A stretch of DNA of 56,560 nucleotides, from positions 1-56,560 of IMG/VR virus record IMGVR_UViG_3300035126_000207; one strand, given 5' to 3'. Both the position numbers and the translations under genes were made by a program. Shown here piece after piece: positions 40,548-47,539 of the stretch (positions within the stretch are counted from its first letter, which is position 1; each line of letters opens with the position of its first letter). This stretch comes from a virus. Below the pieces are notes generated by a model that ran no database searches, was not told the origin of the DNA, and was given only the letters and a program-made list of their open reading frames with translations.

Positions 40548-41206
40548 ATTATTCCAAACACTACGAGGCGCTTGTCGCTAAAGCTAAGGCGCGGAGTAAG
40601 CCGAAAGGGTACGTAGAGCGGCATCATGTCGTTCCGCGTAGCTTGGGTGGGTTGGATGATCATAATAACCTCGTATGGTTAACCGCGCGTGAGCATTTTA
40701 TCGCTCACGTTTTGTTGGCACACATTTATGGCGGCTCGCAGTGGTATGCCGTGATGATGTTTGCTGCCGGGGATCGACGCACGATTAATAGTCGCCTGTA
40801 CGATTTAGCAAAACGCAAGCATGCTATGTGGATGTCTGAACGCTTCAAGGGGCATTCTTTGTCAAATGAACACCGTTCAGCCATATCCATAGGTCTTTTA
40901 GGGAATCGCAACACTGCGGGTAAAGTTTTGTCTGATGGCCATAAGTCTGCTATAAGTTTGGGACTTAAAGGCAATAAAAACACTTTTGGCAAACTGGCCA
41001 GTCAAAGCACCAAGACCAAGATGTCCGCCGCTCACAGTGGGGAAAAACATCATTATTTCGGAAAACGTCGTGACCCTGACACTTGTGCTAAAATTAGCGC
41101 CAAATTGTCTGGAGTTAAACGAGCCCCAAGGAGCGAAGAGACAAAAGAGAGAATACGCGCTGGCGTGATGGCGGCCAACGCAGCTAGCATCAATCCCAAC
41201 CCCTGA
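40544..41206 (+). CDS. Free-standing HNH homing endonuclease with NUMOD3 repeats
   Basis: 220 residues. HNH core: GYVERHHVVPRSLGGLDDHN, NLVWLTAREHFIAHVLL. Then three NUMOD3-like DNA-binding repeats: GHSLSNEHRSAISIGLLGN, GKVLSDGHKSAISLGLKGN and a later RDPDTCAKISAKLSG. The gene is visibly AT-richer than portal and capsid genes. Its last residues (INPNP, tga) repeat the portal end (LNPNP, tga), as expected if insertion duplicated or captured the portal 3' tip. It probably cleaves an intron-less portal locus of related phages. Confidence 0.9.
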   Translation: MNYSKHYEALVAKAKARSKPKGYVERHHVVPRSLGGLDDHNNLVWLTAREHFIAHVLLAHIYGGSQWYAVMMFAAGDRRTINSRLYDLAKRKHAMWMSERFKGHSLSNEHRSAISIGLLGNRNTAGKVLSDGHKSAISLGLKGNKNTFGKLASQSTKTKMSAAHSGEKHHYFGKRRDPDTCAKISAKLSGVKRAPRSEETKERIRAGVMAANAASINPNP

Positions 41207-41218
41207 TAGGAGAGCGCT

Positions 41219-41359
41219 ATGAGCGACGACCCGAACAAGTCCAAAGAAGTCCAGATGAACAGCGCCTTGGTTAAGCAAAAGCACCGCATGGCTGCAGGCG
41301 AGAAGGTTGACGGGCAGTCCCTGCCCCCCGCGCCCAAGGTTGAGAAAAACCAAGCGTGA
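41219..41359 (+). CDS. Small 46-residue protein, function unknown
   Basis: ATG 41219, 7 bp after an AGGAG site, to TGA 41359, which overlaps the next GTG start. Polar and lysine-rich (NKSKEVQMNSALVKQKHRMAAGEKV) with a Pro-rich end. It probably directly followed the portal before the endonuclease gene arrived. Confidence 0.7.
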   Translation: MSDDPNKSKEVQMNSALVKQKHRMAAGEKVDGQSLPPAPKVEKNQA

Positions 41360-41553
41360 GCATTGAAGCTAAACTGTTAAACCGGCTCAAGGCAGAACAG
41401 CAGCAGTTCGCTGTTGACGCCTTGAGTCGGCCACAAGCTCGCGATGCCTTTGAGTACGGGTATCGTGTCGGCGTCGTTGCCGGATATGAGGCAGCGATCA
41501 ACGTACTCTTAAAACTTCTTGATGAGGAGAAATATAGTGACAACGACCTCTGA
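41356..41553 (+). CDS. Small helical protein, function unknown
   Basis: 65 residues from GTG 41356. Helical throughout: AKLLNRLKAEQQQFAVDALSR, then FEYGYRVGVVAGYEAAINVLL. Its 3' end overlaps the co-chaperonin start by 17 bp. Not recognised. Confidence 0.75.
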   Translation: MSIEAKLLNRLKAEQQQFAVDALSRPQARDAFEYGYRVGVVAGYEAAINVLLKLLDEEKYSDNDL

Positions 41554-41962
41554 GAGCGCAATGGCGGAGGCTTTCCCGGACGTTGATCCGGGCGTACAGC
41601 CTTTCGGTAGCCGCGTTCTGGTTCAAATCCGGACCCCCAAGACGATGACATCGGGCGGCCTTATCCTTCACAGCGAATCCCGCGACACTGAGAAGTGGAA
41701 CACGCAGGTGGCGAAGGTCATCAGCACGGGCCCGCTGGCGTTCAAGAACCGCAACACCCAAGAGAGCTGGCCCGAGGGTCAGTGGTGCAAGCCGGGTGAC
41801 TTCGTTCGCGTACCCAAATACGGCGGCGATCGGTGGGAAGTCCCCTTGGGTCGGCGCGGAACGAATGGCGACATGGAGTCCGCTATGTTCGTGATTTTCA
41901 ACGACCTTGACATCATCGGGCAGGTTACCTCTGACCCGCTGGCGATCAAGGCATTCATCTGA
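41537..41962 (+). CDS. GroES-like co-chaperonin (Cpn10)
   Basis: 141 residues from GTG 41537 behind GAGGAGA. Cpn10 outline: QPFGSRVLVQIRTPKTMTSGGLILH (start of the beta barrel and mobile-loop region), VAKVISTGPLAFKN, WCKPGDFVRVPKYGGDRWEV, and the FVIFNDLDIIGQV ending. Like T4 gp31 it would cap host GroEL to fold the capsid protein, whose gene lies 2.4 kb downstream. A 20-residue C-terminal addition is present. Confidence 0.85.
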   Translation: MTTTSESAMAEAFPDVDPGVQPFGSRVLVQIRTPKTMTSGGLILHSESRDTEKWNTQVAKVISTGPLAFKNRNTQESWPEGQWCKPGDFVRVPKYGGDRWEVPLGRRGTNGDMESAMFVIFNDLDIIGQVTSDPLAIKAFI

Positions 41963-41975
41963 AAGGAGATGAACG

Positions 41976-42224
41976 ATGACTAGAGGTGAATACCGCGTAG
42001 GGATCAATTTCAACCCGTCTGCTGACAACATGGTCGACAGGATTAAGCGCACTGCGGCGAATTTCATCGACCTGATCGACGAGATTCCGTCCCTCGGGGC
42101 CGAGACTGAGTGGCAGCTTGTCTTGGCGGGAGAAGTCGCCCGTCTCAAGGCGCTTGCCCAAACCCACATTGAGGATGCCGCCATGTGGGCCGTGAAGGCC
42201 GCAACCAAGCAGGAGCCGAAGTGA
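41976..42224 (+). CDS. acb2-like: Acb2/Tad1-like cyclic-nucleotide sponge (anti-CBASS/Thoeris)
   Basis: 82 residues: a short beta start (EYRVGINFNPS), a helix (MVDRIKRTAANFIDLIDEI) and the C-terminal helix with ARLKALAQTHIEDAAMWAVK. The 'ala.thiEdAaMWAvKAat' signature is that of the Acb2/Tad1 hairpin family. Size and helical hairpin match Acb2, which forms hexamers that sequester cyclic di- and trinucleotides made by CBASS. Placed among early-late structural genes, overlapping the scaffold start by one base. Family call from pattern; ligand unproven. Confidence 0.7.
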   Translation: MTRGEYRVGINFNPSADNMVDRIKRTAANFIDLIDEIPSLGAETEWQLVLAGEVARLKALAQTHIEDAAMWAVKAATKQEPK

Positions 42225-43180
42225 TGCCTGAAGCACTCCGCGAAGACGACGACAATGATGAAGACATCGTCATTGTCGAGGACGAGAGCCAACTCTCGCA
42301 GAACAATGAAGACGATGACGACGATCAGGATGACGAGCAGGTAGCTCGATCCGGCGACGATGACACCGAAGACGAGCGCGAGGCTATCCGCGAGCGCCGC
42401 CGTCAGGAAAAGCAGGAACGCAAGGTGCGCCGCGATGAGGCCATCAAGCGTGACAAGCTGGAGCTGGACTTCCTGCGCAAGCGCAATGACGACCTTGAGC
42501 GCCGCGTGTCGGCCCAAGAGCAGCGCACGCACAAGATGGACCTGAGCAGCTTTGACGCCGAGATTTCTCAGGCGTCCAAAGAGGCTGAGATGGCTGAGCG
42601 CGTCATCGCCAAGGCGGTGGCGGCGGGCAACGGCGAAGACGTCACGCAGGCCATGCGCTATCGCGATCAGGCTCTGGCCCGCATTCAGTTGCTGAACTCC
42701 CAGAAAAACCAGTTCGCGGCGCAGCGGCCCCAGCCGCAGCAGATCGACGACATCACGATGACCTATGCGAAAGAGTTCATCGCGGAAAACCCATGGTATG
42801 ATGCTCAGGGCCGCGACGAAGACTCAGCCATTGTCATCGCGATTGACCAGTCGCTCTCCAAGGACGGCTACGATCCGCGCTCAGCAGACTACTGGGACGA
42901 GCTGCGCCGCCGTGCGGCACGCCGTTTGCCCGAGCGGTTCGACGCCCAGAAGCCTGCCAAGAGAGCCGCAGAAGATCGCAACGAGCCGCGCCGCGAGCCT
43001 CGTGGTGGCCCTGCGGTGGGATCGGGCCGAGAGCACGCCCCCGCCAGCACTCGCAAGGAGATTTACGTCTCCCCTGAGCGCAAGCAGGCTCTCATTGAGG
43101 CCGGAGTGTGGGATGACCCCGTACTGCGCTCAAAATACGTCAAGCGCTACGCCGAGTACGATCGGCAGAACCGCTCTTGA
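42224..43180 (+). CDS. Capsid scaffolding protein
   Basis: 318 residues from ATG 42224. Very acidic N-terminus (runs of D and E through about residue 60), a charged coiled coil (about 60-115), a helical middle, and a basic region with EIYVSPERKQALIEAGVWDDP at the end. The acidic start plus coiled coil, absence of enzymatic motifs and position between portal and capsid genes define a scaffold. It should direct assembly of the procapsid and then leave. Confidence 0.82.
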   Translation: MPEALREDDDNDEDIVIVEDESQLSQNNEDDDDDQDDEQVARSGDDDTEDEREAIRERRRQEKQERKVRRDEAIKRDKLELDFLRKRNDDLERRVSAQEQRTHKMDLSSFDAEISQASKEAEMAERVIAKAVAAGNGEDVTQAMRYRDQALARIQLLNSQKNQFAAQRPQPQQIDDITMTYAKEFIAENPWYDAQGRDEDSAIVIAIDQSLSKDGYDPRSADYWDELRRRAARRLPERFDAQKPAKRAAEDRNEPRREPRGGPAVGSGREHAPASTRKEIYVSPERKQALIEAGVWDDPVLRSKYVKRYAEYDRQNRS

Positions 43181-43186
43181 CCGGGA

Positions 43187-43215
43187 TTGTGTTTTTAGCC
43201 ATCCCGACTTATAGT
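43187..43215 (+). promoter_or_regulatory. Late promoter before the capsid block
   Basis: TTGTGT (43187-43192), a 17-bp spacer and TATAGT (43210-43215), followed by TCACT as in the other TATAATTC-type sites. It lies in the 64-bp gap after the scaffold gene; CGGGAT/ATCCCG (43182-43187 and 43201-43206) can form a small hairpin across it. Confidence 0.5.
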
Positions 43216-43244
43216 TCACTCAATCGCTGGAAGGAGCGAGTAGC

Positions 43245-43775
43245 ATGACCGACGAACGACTAAAGAAATCCGCTGGAGAAGGCCGCGAAAACAGAGCGCT
43301 GCAGGACCGCGCTGTAACTGAAAATCGCGAGATTTCCGATGATGAGCGGGTTGAGATGTTCCGTCAGCAGTTTTTTCAGTCCTCTCTACCGGACTTGCCA
43401 AAAATCCCCGGCTGGCACATGTGCTGGCTGACGACCACCAACCCGCGTGACTCGATCCATATGCGTATGCGATTGGGTTATGAACCCGTGAAGCCGGAAG
43501 ACATTCCCGGCTGGGACTATGCCACGCTGAAGACAGGCGATTGGGCAGGGTTCATCGGTGTGAACGAGATGCTCGCGTTCAAGCTGCCGATTTCTCTCTA
43601 TGAGAAGTACATGCTTGAGGCGCACCATCACGCACCCCTGCGCGAAGAGGAGAAGCTCACCGACACGGCTGAGTTCTTGGAGCAGCAGGCACGCGCCTCA
43701 AAGTCGAAGCTGCAAGTTGGGGAAGGCAATATGGAGATGGGGCTCGACCGAGAGGCGATGTTCGACCTCTCATGA
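43245..43775 (+). CDS. Structural-block protein, function unknown
   Basis: 176 residues behind a GGAAGGAG site. Helical charged ends enclose a core PKIPGWHMCWLTTTNPRDSI and RLGYEPVKPEDIPGWDY. Proteins with the 'PGwhmcWlttTNp.Dsi..R..lGYe' core are constant neighbours of the capsid gene in this phage group. Role unknown; head assembly is likely from position. Confidence 0.8.
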   Translation: MTDERLKKSAGEGRENRALQDRAVTENREISDDERVEMFRQQFFQSSLPDLPKIPGWHMCWLTTTNPRDSIHMRMRLGYEPVKPEDIPGWDYATLKTGDWAGFIGVNEMLAFKLPISLYEKYMLEAHHHAPLREEEKLTDTAEFLEQQARASKSKLQVGEGNMEMGLDREAMFDLS

Positions 43776-43805
43776 CGCAACCCTTTGACCAATCAGGAGC
43801 TCACT

Positions 43806-44399
43806 ATGTCTTCGACTAGCGCACCCTTTGGTTTTCGTCCGTCTTACCACAACAGTGGCCAGATGCGCCCGAAAGCCTACACGATCGCTAGCACCTATGC
43901 GGCCAACATCTTTTCGGGTGACCCCGTAAAGCTGACCGACAACGGTGTTATCCAGCTCGGCACCAGCGATGGTACTCGTTCCGGCACCACCGACGGCATC
44001 ACGCTGCTCGGTATCTTTGCTGGCTGCCAGTACCTCGACGCCTCGGGCAAGCCGACCATCAGCCCCTTCTGGCCTTCGGGCGCCACCGGCACGGAAATCG
44101 TTGCTTGGGTGTACGATGACCCGGAAACGCTGTACGACGTTCAGTACACCAACCCCTCGGCAGGCACCACGGTGCAAACCGCTGTGGGCGAAGAGTGCGA
44201 CTGGACCGTGGCTTCGCCGGGTGGCTCGACCCAGACGGGTCTGTCGACCACCCAACTCACCGCAATTCAGTCGACCTCTGGCCAGTTCCAGATCACTGGC
44301 TTTGCATACAACATCAACGACTCTTTGACTGATGCCTATGTCACGGTTACCGTTCGCCTGAACGAAGCCGCGTACAAGGCCGCTGTCAACAGCATCTAA
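43806..44399 (+). CDS. Capsid-associated beta protein (decoration/stabilisation)
   Basis: 197 residues from ATG 43806 with AGGAG upstream. Starts SSTSAPFGFRPSYHNSGQMRP; then barrel-like strands with GDPVKLTDNGVIQL, LLGIFAGCQY, EIVAWVYDDPETLYDVQY. It directly precedes the major capsid gene. Similar proteins decorate HK97-type heads at the threefold axes; the assignment is by fold pattern and position. Confidence 0.75.
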   Translation: MSSTSAPFGFRPSYHNSGQMRPKAYTIASTYAANIFSGDPVKLTDNGVIQLGTSDGTRSGTTDGITLLGIFAGCQYLDASGKPTISPFWPSGATGTEIVAWVYDDPETLYDVQYTNPSAGTTVQTAVGEECDWTVASPGGSTQTGLSTTQLTAIQSTSGQFQITGFAYNINDSLTDAYVTVTVRLNEAAYKAAVNSI

Positions 44400-44413
44400 G
44401 GAGGGCTTGAACC

Positions 44414-45328
44414 ATGGCTACCCCTATGCGCAGTACTGACTTTCGGTCAGTAGTCGAGCCCATCCTTAACGAAGTGTTCGACGGCGTCTACAATCAGCGC
44501 GCCGACGAATGGAACATGGTGTTCCGTGAGCAAAAAGGCATTCCGCGCAACTACCATGAAGAGCCTGTGCTCTATGGTTTTGGCGCTGCGCCGGAACTGC
44601 CCGACGGTATGGCTGTGTCCTACCAGTCCGGCGGCGTGCTGTTCCTGCAGCGCTACCTCTACAAGGTCTACGGTCTGGCGTTCTCGCTGACCAAGGTTCT
44701 TGTCGAGGACGGCGATCACATTCGTATCGGTCAAACCTACGCCAAGCACTTGGCTCAGTCGCTGATCGAAACGAAGGAAACGCTGGGTGCCAACATCCTG
44801 AACCGCGCCTTCAACGCTGCCTATCCGGGCGGCGACGGTGTGGCTCTGGTGAGCGCCTCGCACCCGATCGTCAACGGCACCTTCAGCAACCAGCTGACCA
44901 CCCCGGCTGCTCTCTCGCAGACCTCGTTGGAACAGCTGCTGATCCAGATTCGCAACGCTGTTGACAACAACGGCAAGCGTATCCGCCTGACGCCGAAGAA
45001 GATCGTGACGGGTCCGTCGAACGTCTTCCAAGCCGAAGTGCTGCTGAAGTCGGTTCTGCGCACCGGCACCGCCGACAACGACATCAACCCCGTCAAATCG
45101 ATGGGTCTGCTGTCGGACGGCCAAGCCAACCTCTCGCGTATCACCTCGACCACCGCTTGGTGGATCCAGACTGATGCGCCGGAAGGCCTGAAGCTGCTGA
45201 TGCGTCGTGGCCTTGAAAAGTCGATGGAAGGTGACTTCGAAACCGACTCGATGCGCTACAAGGCGACAGAAAGGTATACGTTTGGATGGACGGACCCCCG
45301 TGGCGTTTACGGAACTGCTGGCGTCTGA
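44414..45328 (+). CDS. Major capsid protein (HK97-fold)
   Basis: 304 residues behind AAGGAGG. N-terminal segment RSVVEPILNEVFDGVYNQ, E-loop-like region (VSYQSGGVLFLQRYLYKVYG), a spine helix (HIRIGQTYAKHLAQSLIETKE) and A-domain parts ending RYTFGWTDPRGVYG. The terminator hairpin immediately after, and strong translation signal, fit the most highly produced protein. Family assigned from layout and gene order. Confidence 0.85.
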   Translation: MATPMRSTDFRSVVEPILNEVFDGVYNQRADEWNMVFREQKGIPRNYHEEPVLYGFGAAPELPDGMAVSYQSGGVLFLQRYLYKVYGLAFSLTKVLVEDGDHIRIGQTYAKHLAQSLIETKETLGANILNRAFNAAYPGGDGVALVSASHPIVNGTFSNQLTTPAALSQTSLEQLLIQIRNAVDNNGKRIRLTPKKIVTGPSNVFQAEVLLKSVLRTGTADNDINPVKSMGLLSDGQANLSRITSTTAWWIQTDAPEGLKLLMRRGLEKSMEGDFETDSMRYKATERYTFGWTDPRGVYGTAGV

Positions 45329-45371
45329 TAAGTAGCTGAAAACTAACAGTTTTTGGCTAACTGCAAAGTGG

Positions 45372-45418
45372 CCTCCCCGATACTAGGATACAATCCTAAA
45401 CATCGGGGAGGTTTTTTT
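45372..45418 (+). terminator. Strong rho-independent terminator after the capsid gene
   Basis: CCTCCCCGAT (45372-45381) pairs perfectly with ATCGGGGAGG (45402-45411), followed by seven T (45412-45418). Inside the loop TAGGAT/ATCCTA forms a second perfect stem round ACA. The right arm GGGGAGG is also a perfect ribosome binding site for the 25-codon frame beginning at 45419. Confidence 0.92.
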
Positions 45419-45496
45419 ATGCAAAAACTCGGCCTCTTCAATGACGACCCTGCGCTACTAGTCAAGGCTCAGGCTTATGTGCTAAAGTATTCCTAG
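45419..45496 (+). CDS. 25-codon leader-like frame behind the terminator
   Basis: ATG 45419 to TAG 45496 encodes QKLGLFNDDPALLVKAQAYV and a few more residues. The ATG stands 7 bp after GGAGG, which is buried in the terminator stem. Ribosome access therefore competes with the hairpin. It may be a chance frame or a read-through sensor of capsid-operon transcription. The rest of the 252-bp gap (45497-45580) holds only a GAGGAAA site for the next gene. Confidence 0.4.
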   Translation: MQKLGLFNDDPALLVKAQAYVLKYS

Positions 45497-45580
45497 TCTG
45501 GGACTACACCCAGCTTGTCAGACCGGCCCAGCGGACGATGCACAGACTGACAGGCGACTCGTGCAAAAGAGGAAATCACC

Positions 45581-45976
45581 ATGGCTTCGACAACTTTCTC
45601 CGGCCCGGTAACTTCGACCAACGGCTTCATCGGCGCGGTCACCGGCAACATCACCGGCAACGTGACGGGCAACATCACGGGCGACGTGTTCGCCTCGGTT
45701 CAATCCCTGTCCGGCGCTGGCGCGGTCAACGTGACCGACATGCTGACCTCGCTGACATCCACCGGCGCGGCTCAGGCTCTGACCTTGGCCAACGGCACCG
45801 CAGGCCAGATTAAGGTCATCACCCACACGGTTGATGGCGGCTCGGCTGTCCTTACTCCCACCACCAAGATTGGCTTCACCACCATCACCTTCACGGGTGT
45901 TGGCGAGTCGGCCACGCTGATTTACACCGCCGCTGGCTGGGCCATCATGGCTCTGAACGGCGCCGTTGCAGCCTAA
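45581..45976 (+). CDS. Head fibre / decoration-like protein
   Basis: 131 residues. The N-terminus is a short-repeat beta segment (GPVTSTNGFIGAVTGNITGN, VTGNITGDVF), then a beta domain (ALTLANGTAGQIKVITHTVDGG; TTITFTGVGESATLIYTAAGW). The VTGNxTG start is a common trimerising fibre module. Probably a capsid surface protein. A GC-rich hairpin follows the stop. Confidence 0.75.
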   Translation: MASTTFSGPVTSTNGFIGAVTGNITGNVTGNITGDVFASVQSLSGAGAVNVTDMLTSLTSTGAAQALTLANGTAGQIKVITHTVDGGSAVLTPTTKIGFTTITFTGVGESATLIYTAAGWAIMALNGAVAA

Positions 45977-45987
45977 TTGGTGAAACC

Positions 45988-46010
45988 GAGGGGGCCGACA
46001 CAGCCCCCTC
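45988..46010 (+). terminator. Intergenic GC hairpin
   Basis: GAGGGGGC and GCCCCCTC pair perfectly (8 bp, 7-nt loop) 12 bp after the decoration gene. No T run follows, so it is a weak attenuator or mRNA-processing/stability element between two structural genes. Confidence 0.5.
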
Positions 46011-46028
46011 CTCATTGAGGAGATAGGT

Positions 46029-46442
46029 ATGGCTGACGCTGTTACTTCCCAGACGATCCTTGATGGTGAGCGGTTGTTCATCGGCAAGTTCACGAACATT
46101 TCTGATGGCACGGGCGAGTCTGCGGTCGTAAAGATCGACGTCTCCACCCTGAACCCCAGCGCGGCGGGGAATGCCTGCAACGGCGTCAAGATCAACAAGA
46201 TTTGGGCGCAGACGCAGGGTATGGCCGTTGACATCCTCTGGGATGCCACGACCGATCTGATCTGCGAGACGATCCCTGAAAATCAGTTTTACCTGATGGA
46301 TTACTCGTCGTTCGGCGGCTTCCCGAACAATGCAGGCACGGGCAAAACTGGTGACGTGCTGTTCACCACTGTGGGCGCTGCGGCTGGTGATCGTTACACC
46401 ATCACGCTGGAGTGCATCAAAACCTATGGTACGCAGCCGTAA
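46029..46442 (+). CDS. Structural-block protein, function unknown
   Basis: 137 residues, start behind GAGGAGA. Beta-rich, with TILDGERLFIGKFTNISDGTG, VKINKIWAQTQGMAVDILWD and GDRYTITLECIKTYG. Related small proteins follow the decoration protein in many podoviruses and are taken as virion proteins. No further function. Confidence 0.75.
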   Translation: MADAVTSQTILDGERLFIGKFTNISDGTGESAVVKIDVSTLNPSAAGNACNGVKINKIWAQTQGMAVDILWDATTDLICETIPENQFYLMDYSSFGGFPNNAGTGKTGDVLFTTVGAAAGDRYTITLECIKTYGTQP

Positions 46443-46451
46443 GAGGGTGCC

Positions 46452-46709
46452 ATGTCAGAGGTAATGCTGTGGAACACCATCCTGTCGGTTCTGCTCGCGT
46501 TGATCAGCTGGGTTCTGAAGGAGAAATCCAACGAGCTCAGCCGGATCACCATACTGCTGAATCGTACGAGAGAAGAAGTCGCCAAAGAATATGTCACCAA
46601 GGTCGAGGTGCACGCTGACATTAACCGGGTAATGACCCGGCTGGAAGTCTTGGACGCGAAGCTAGATCGGCTGATCGAGGGCTATCACTCAGATAGGAGC
46701 ATAAAATGA
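46452..46709 (+). CDS. Membrane-anchored coiled-coil protein (holin candidate)
   Basis: 85 residues. One N-terminal transmembrane helix (MLWNTILSVLLALISWVL) and a charged coiled coil (RTREEVAKEYVTKVEVHADI; TRLEVLDAKLDRLIEGY). This layout is frequent in phages; it may act as a holin or membrane accessory, but distance from the lysozyme leaves this open. It overlaps the next gene by 4 bp. Confidence 0.72.
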   Translation: MSEVMLWNTILSVLLALISWVLKEKSNELSRITILLNRTREEVAKEYVTKVEVHADINRVMTRLEVLDAKLDRLIEGYHSDRSIK

Positions 46710-47443
46710 GTAAGTCTCTAAAATACGTGTCAGACTTCCAGTTCCCCAGCGAGTGCGGGTTCACTGGATCGACTGGCAAGACGATGGTCAAAGGCTATGC
46801 ACGCGGCGGTCACACCGACGTGGCCAAGGACAAGGCCATGATCAGTGCCGCCATGAAAAAAGACATGGCGCAGGACAAGGCTATGGTGAAAACCGCCGTC
46901 CACAAGCATGAAAAGAGCATGCACAAGGGCGAGCCTCTGACCAAGATGGCCATGGGTGGCGCGGCTAAGGCCAAGGACGCGATGCGCAATGAGCGCGCTG
47001 AGATGTCCCGCATCAAGCAGGAAACCCGCAGCGAGCGTAAGGATGCAGGCGAGGAGATGTCGCGCGTCCGCAAGGAGATGCGCTACGACGAGGCCAAGCT
47101 GAAGAGCGACATGCCGATGCGTAAGCAGTATCCGACCAACCGCAGCGAGCCGATGATCAAGGCGATGGCGGGCGGCATGATACGGGACAAGAGCAAGCTT
47201 GGCATCGAGGGGAACAAAAACCCCGGCGAGACCAAGATGCACACGGCCCCCGATCTTCCCGGCCCGAAGACCATGATGAAGCGCGGCGGCATGACCCCCA
47301 AGCAGGAAGCCAAGGTCGGCAAGGTCATGGGCGAGTTCAAGGCTGGCGAGCTGCACTCGGGCAGCAAGTCTGGCCCGATGGTCAAAAGCCGCAAGCAGGC
47401 CATCGCCATTGCCATGTCCGAGGCGGGCAAGAAAAAGAAGTGA
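46706..47443 (+). CDS. Basic Lys/Met-rich protein with DUF6496-type end
   Basis: 245 residues, extremely rich in K, M, E and R, with repeated DKAM units and a coiled-coil-like RNERAEMSRIKQETRSERKD region. The last 45 residues (EAKVGKVMGEFKAGELHSGS, KSGPMVKSRKQAIAIAMSEA) match the DUF6496 pattern known from phage and plasmid small proteins. Likely DNA- or membrane-binding virion protein; unproved. Confidence 0.75.
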   Translation: MSKSLKYVSDFQFPSECGFTGSTGKTMVKGYARGGHTDVAKDKAMISAAMKKDMAQDKAMVKTAVHKHEKSMHKGEPLTKMAMGGAAKAKDAMRNERAEMSRIKQETRSERKDAGEEMSRVRKEMRYDEAKLKSDMPMRKQYPTNRSEPMIKAMAGGMIRDKSKLGIEGNKNPGETKMHTAPDLPGPKTMMKRGGMTPKQEAKVGKVMGEFKAGELHSGSKSGPMVKSRKQAIAIAMSEAGKKKK

Positions 47444-47444
47444 C

Positions 47445-47473
47445 TTTCTCTTTCAGGGGGGTTGGTCTATAAT
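47445..47473 (+). promoter_or_regulatory. Late promoter before the gp4-like adaptor gene
   Basis: Perfect TATAAT (47468-47473) with TTTCTC (47445-47450) at 17 bp. The core TTTCA-GG-CTATAATTC-CC repeats the promoter at 6526-6555 with minor changes. The 96-bp gap contains nothing else but a GGAGA site before ATG 47540. Confidence 0.6.
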
Positions 47474-47539
47474 TCCCCTGAACAAACTCCCGAGGCGTGC
47501 TGAACCAGCGGCCAGCTTTGATCACGCAGCGGAGACAGT

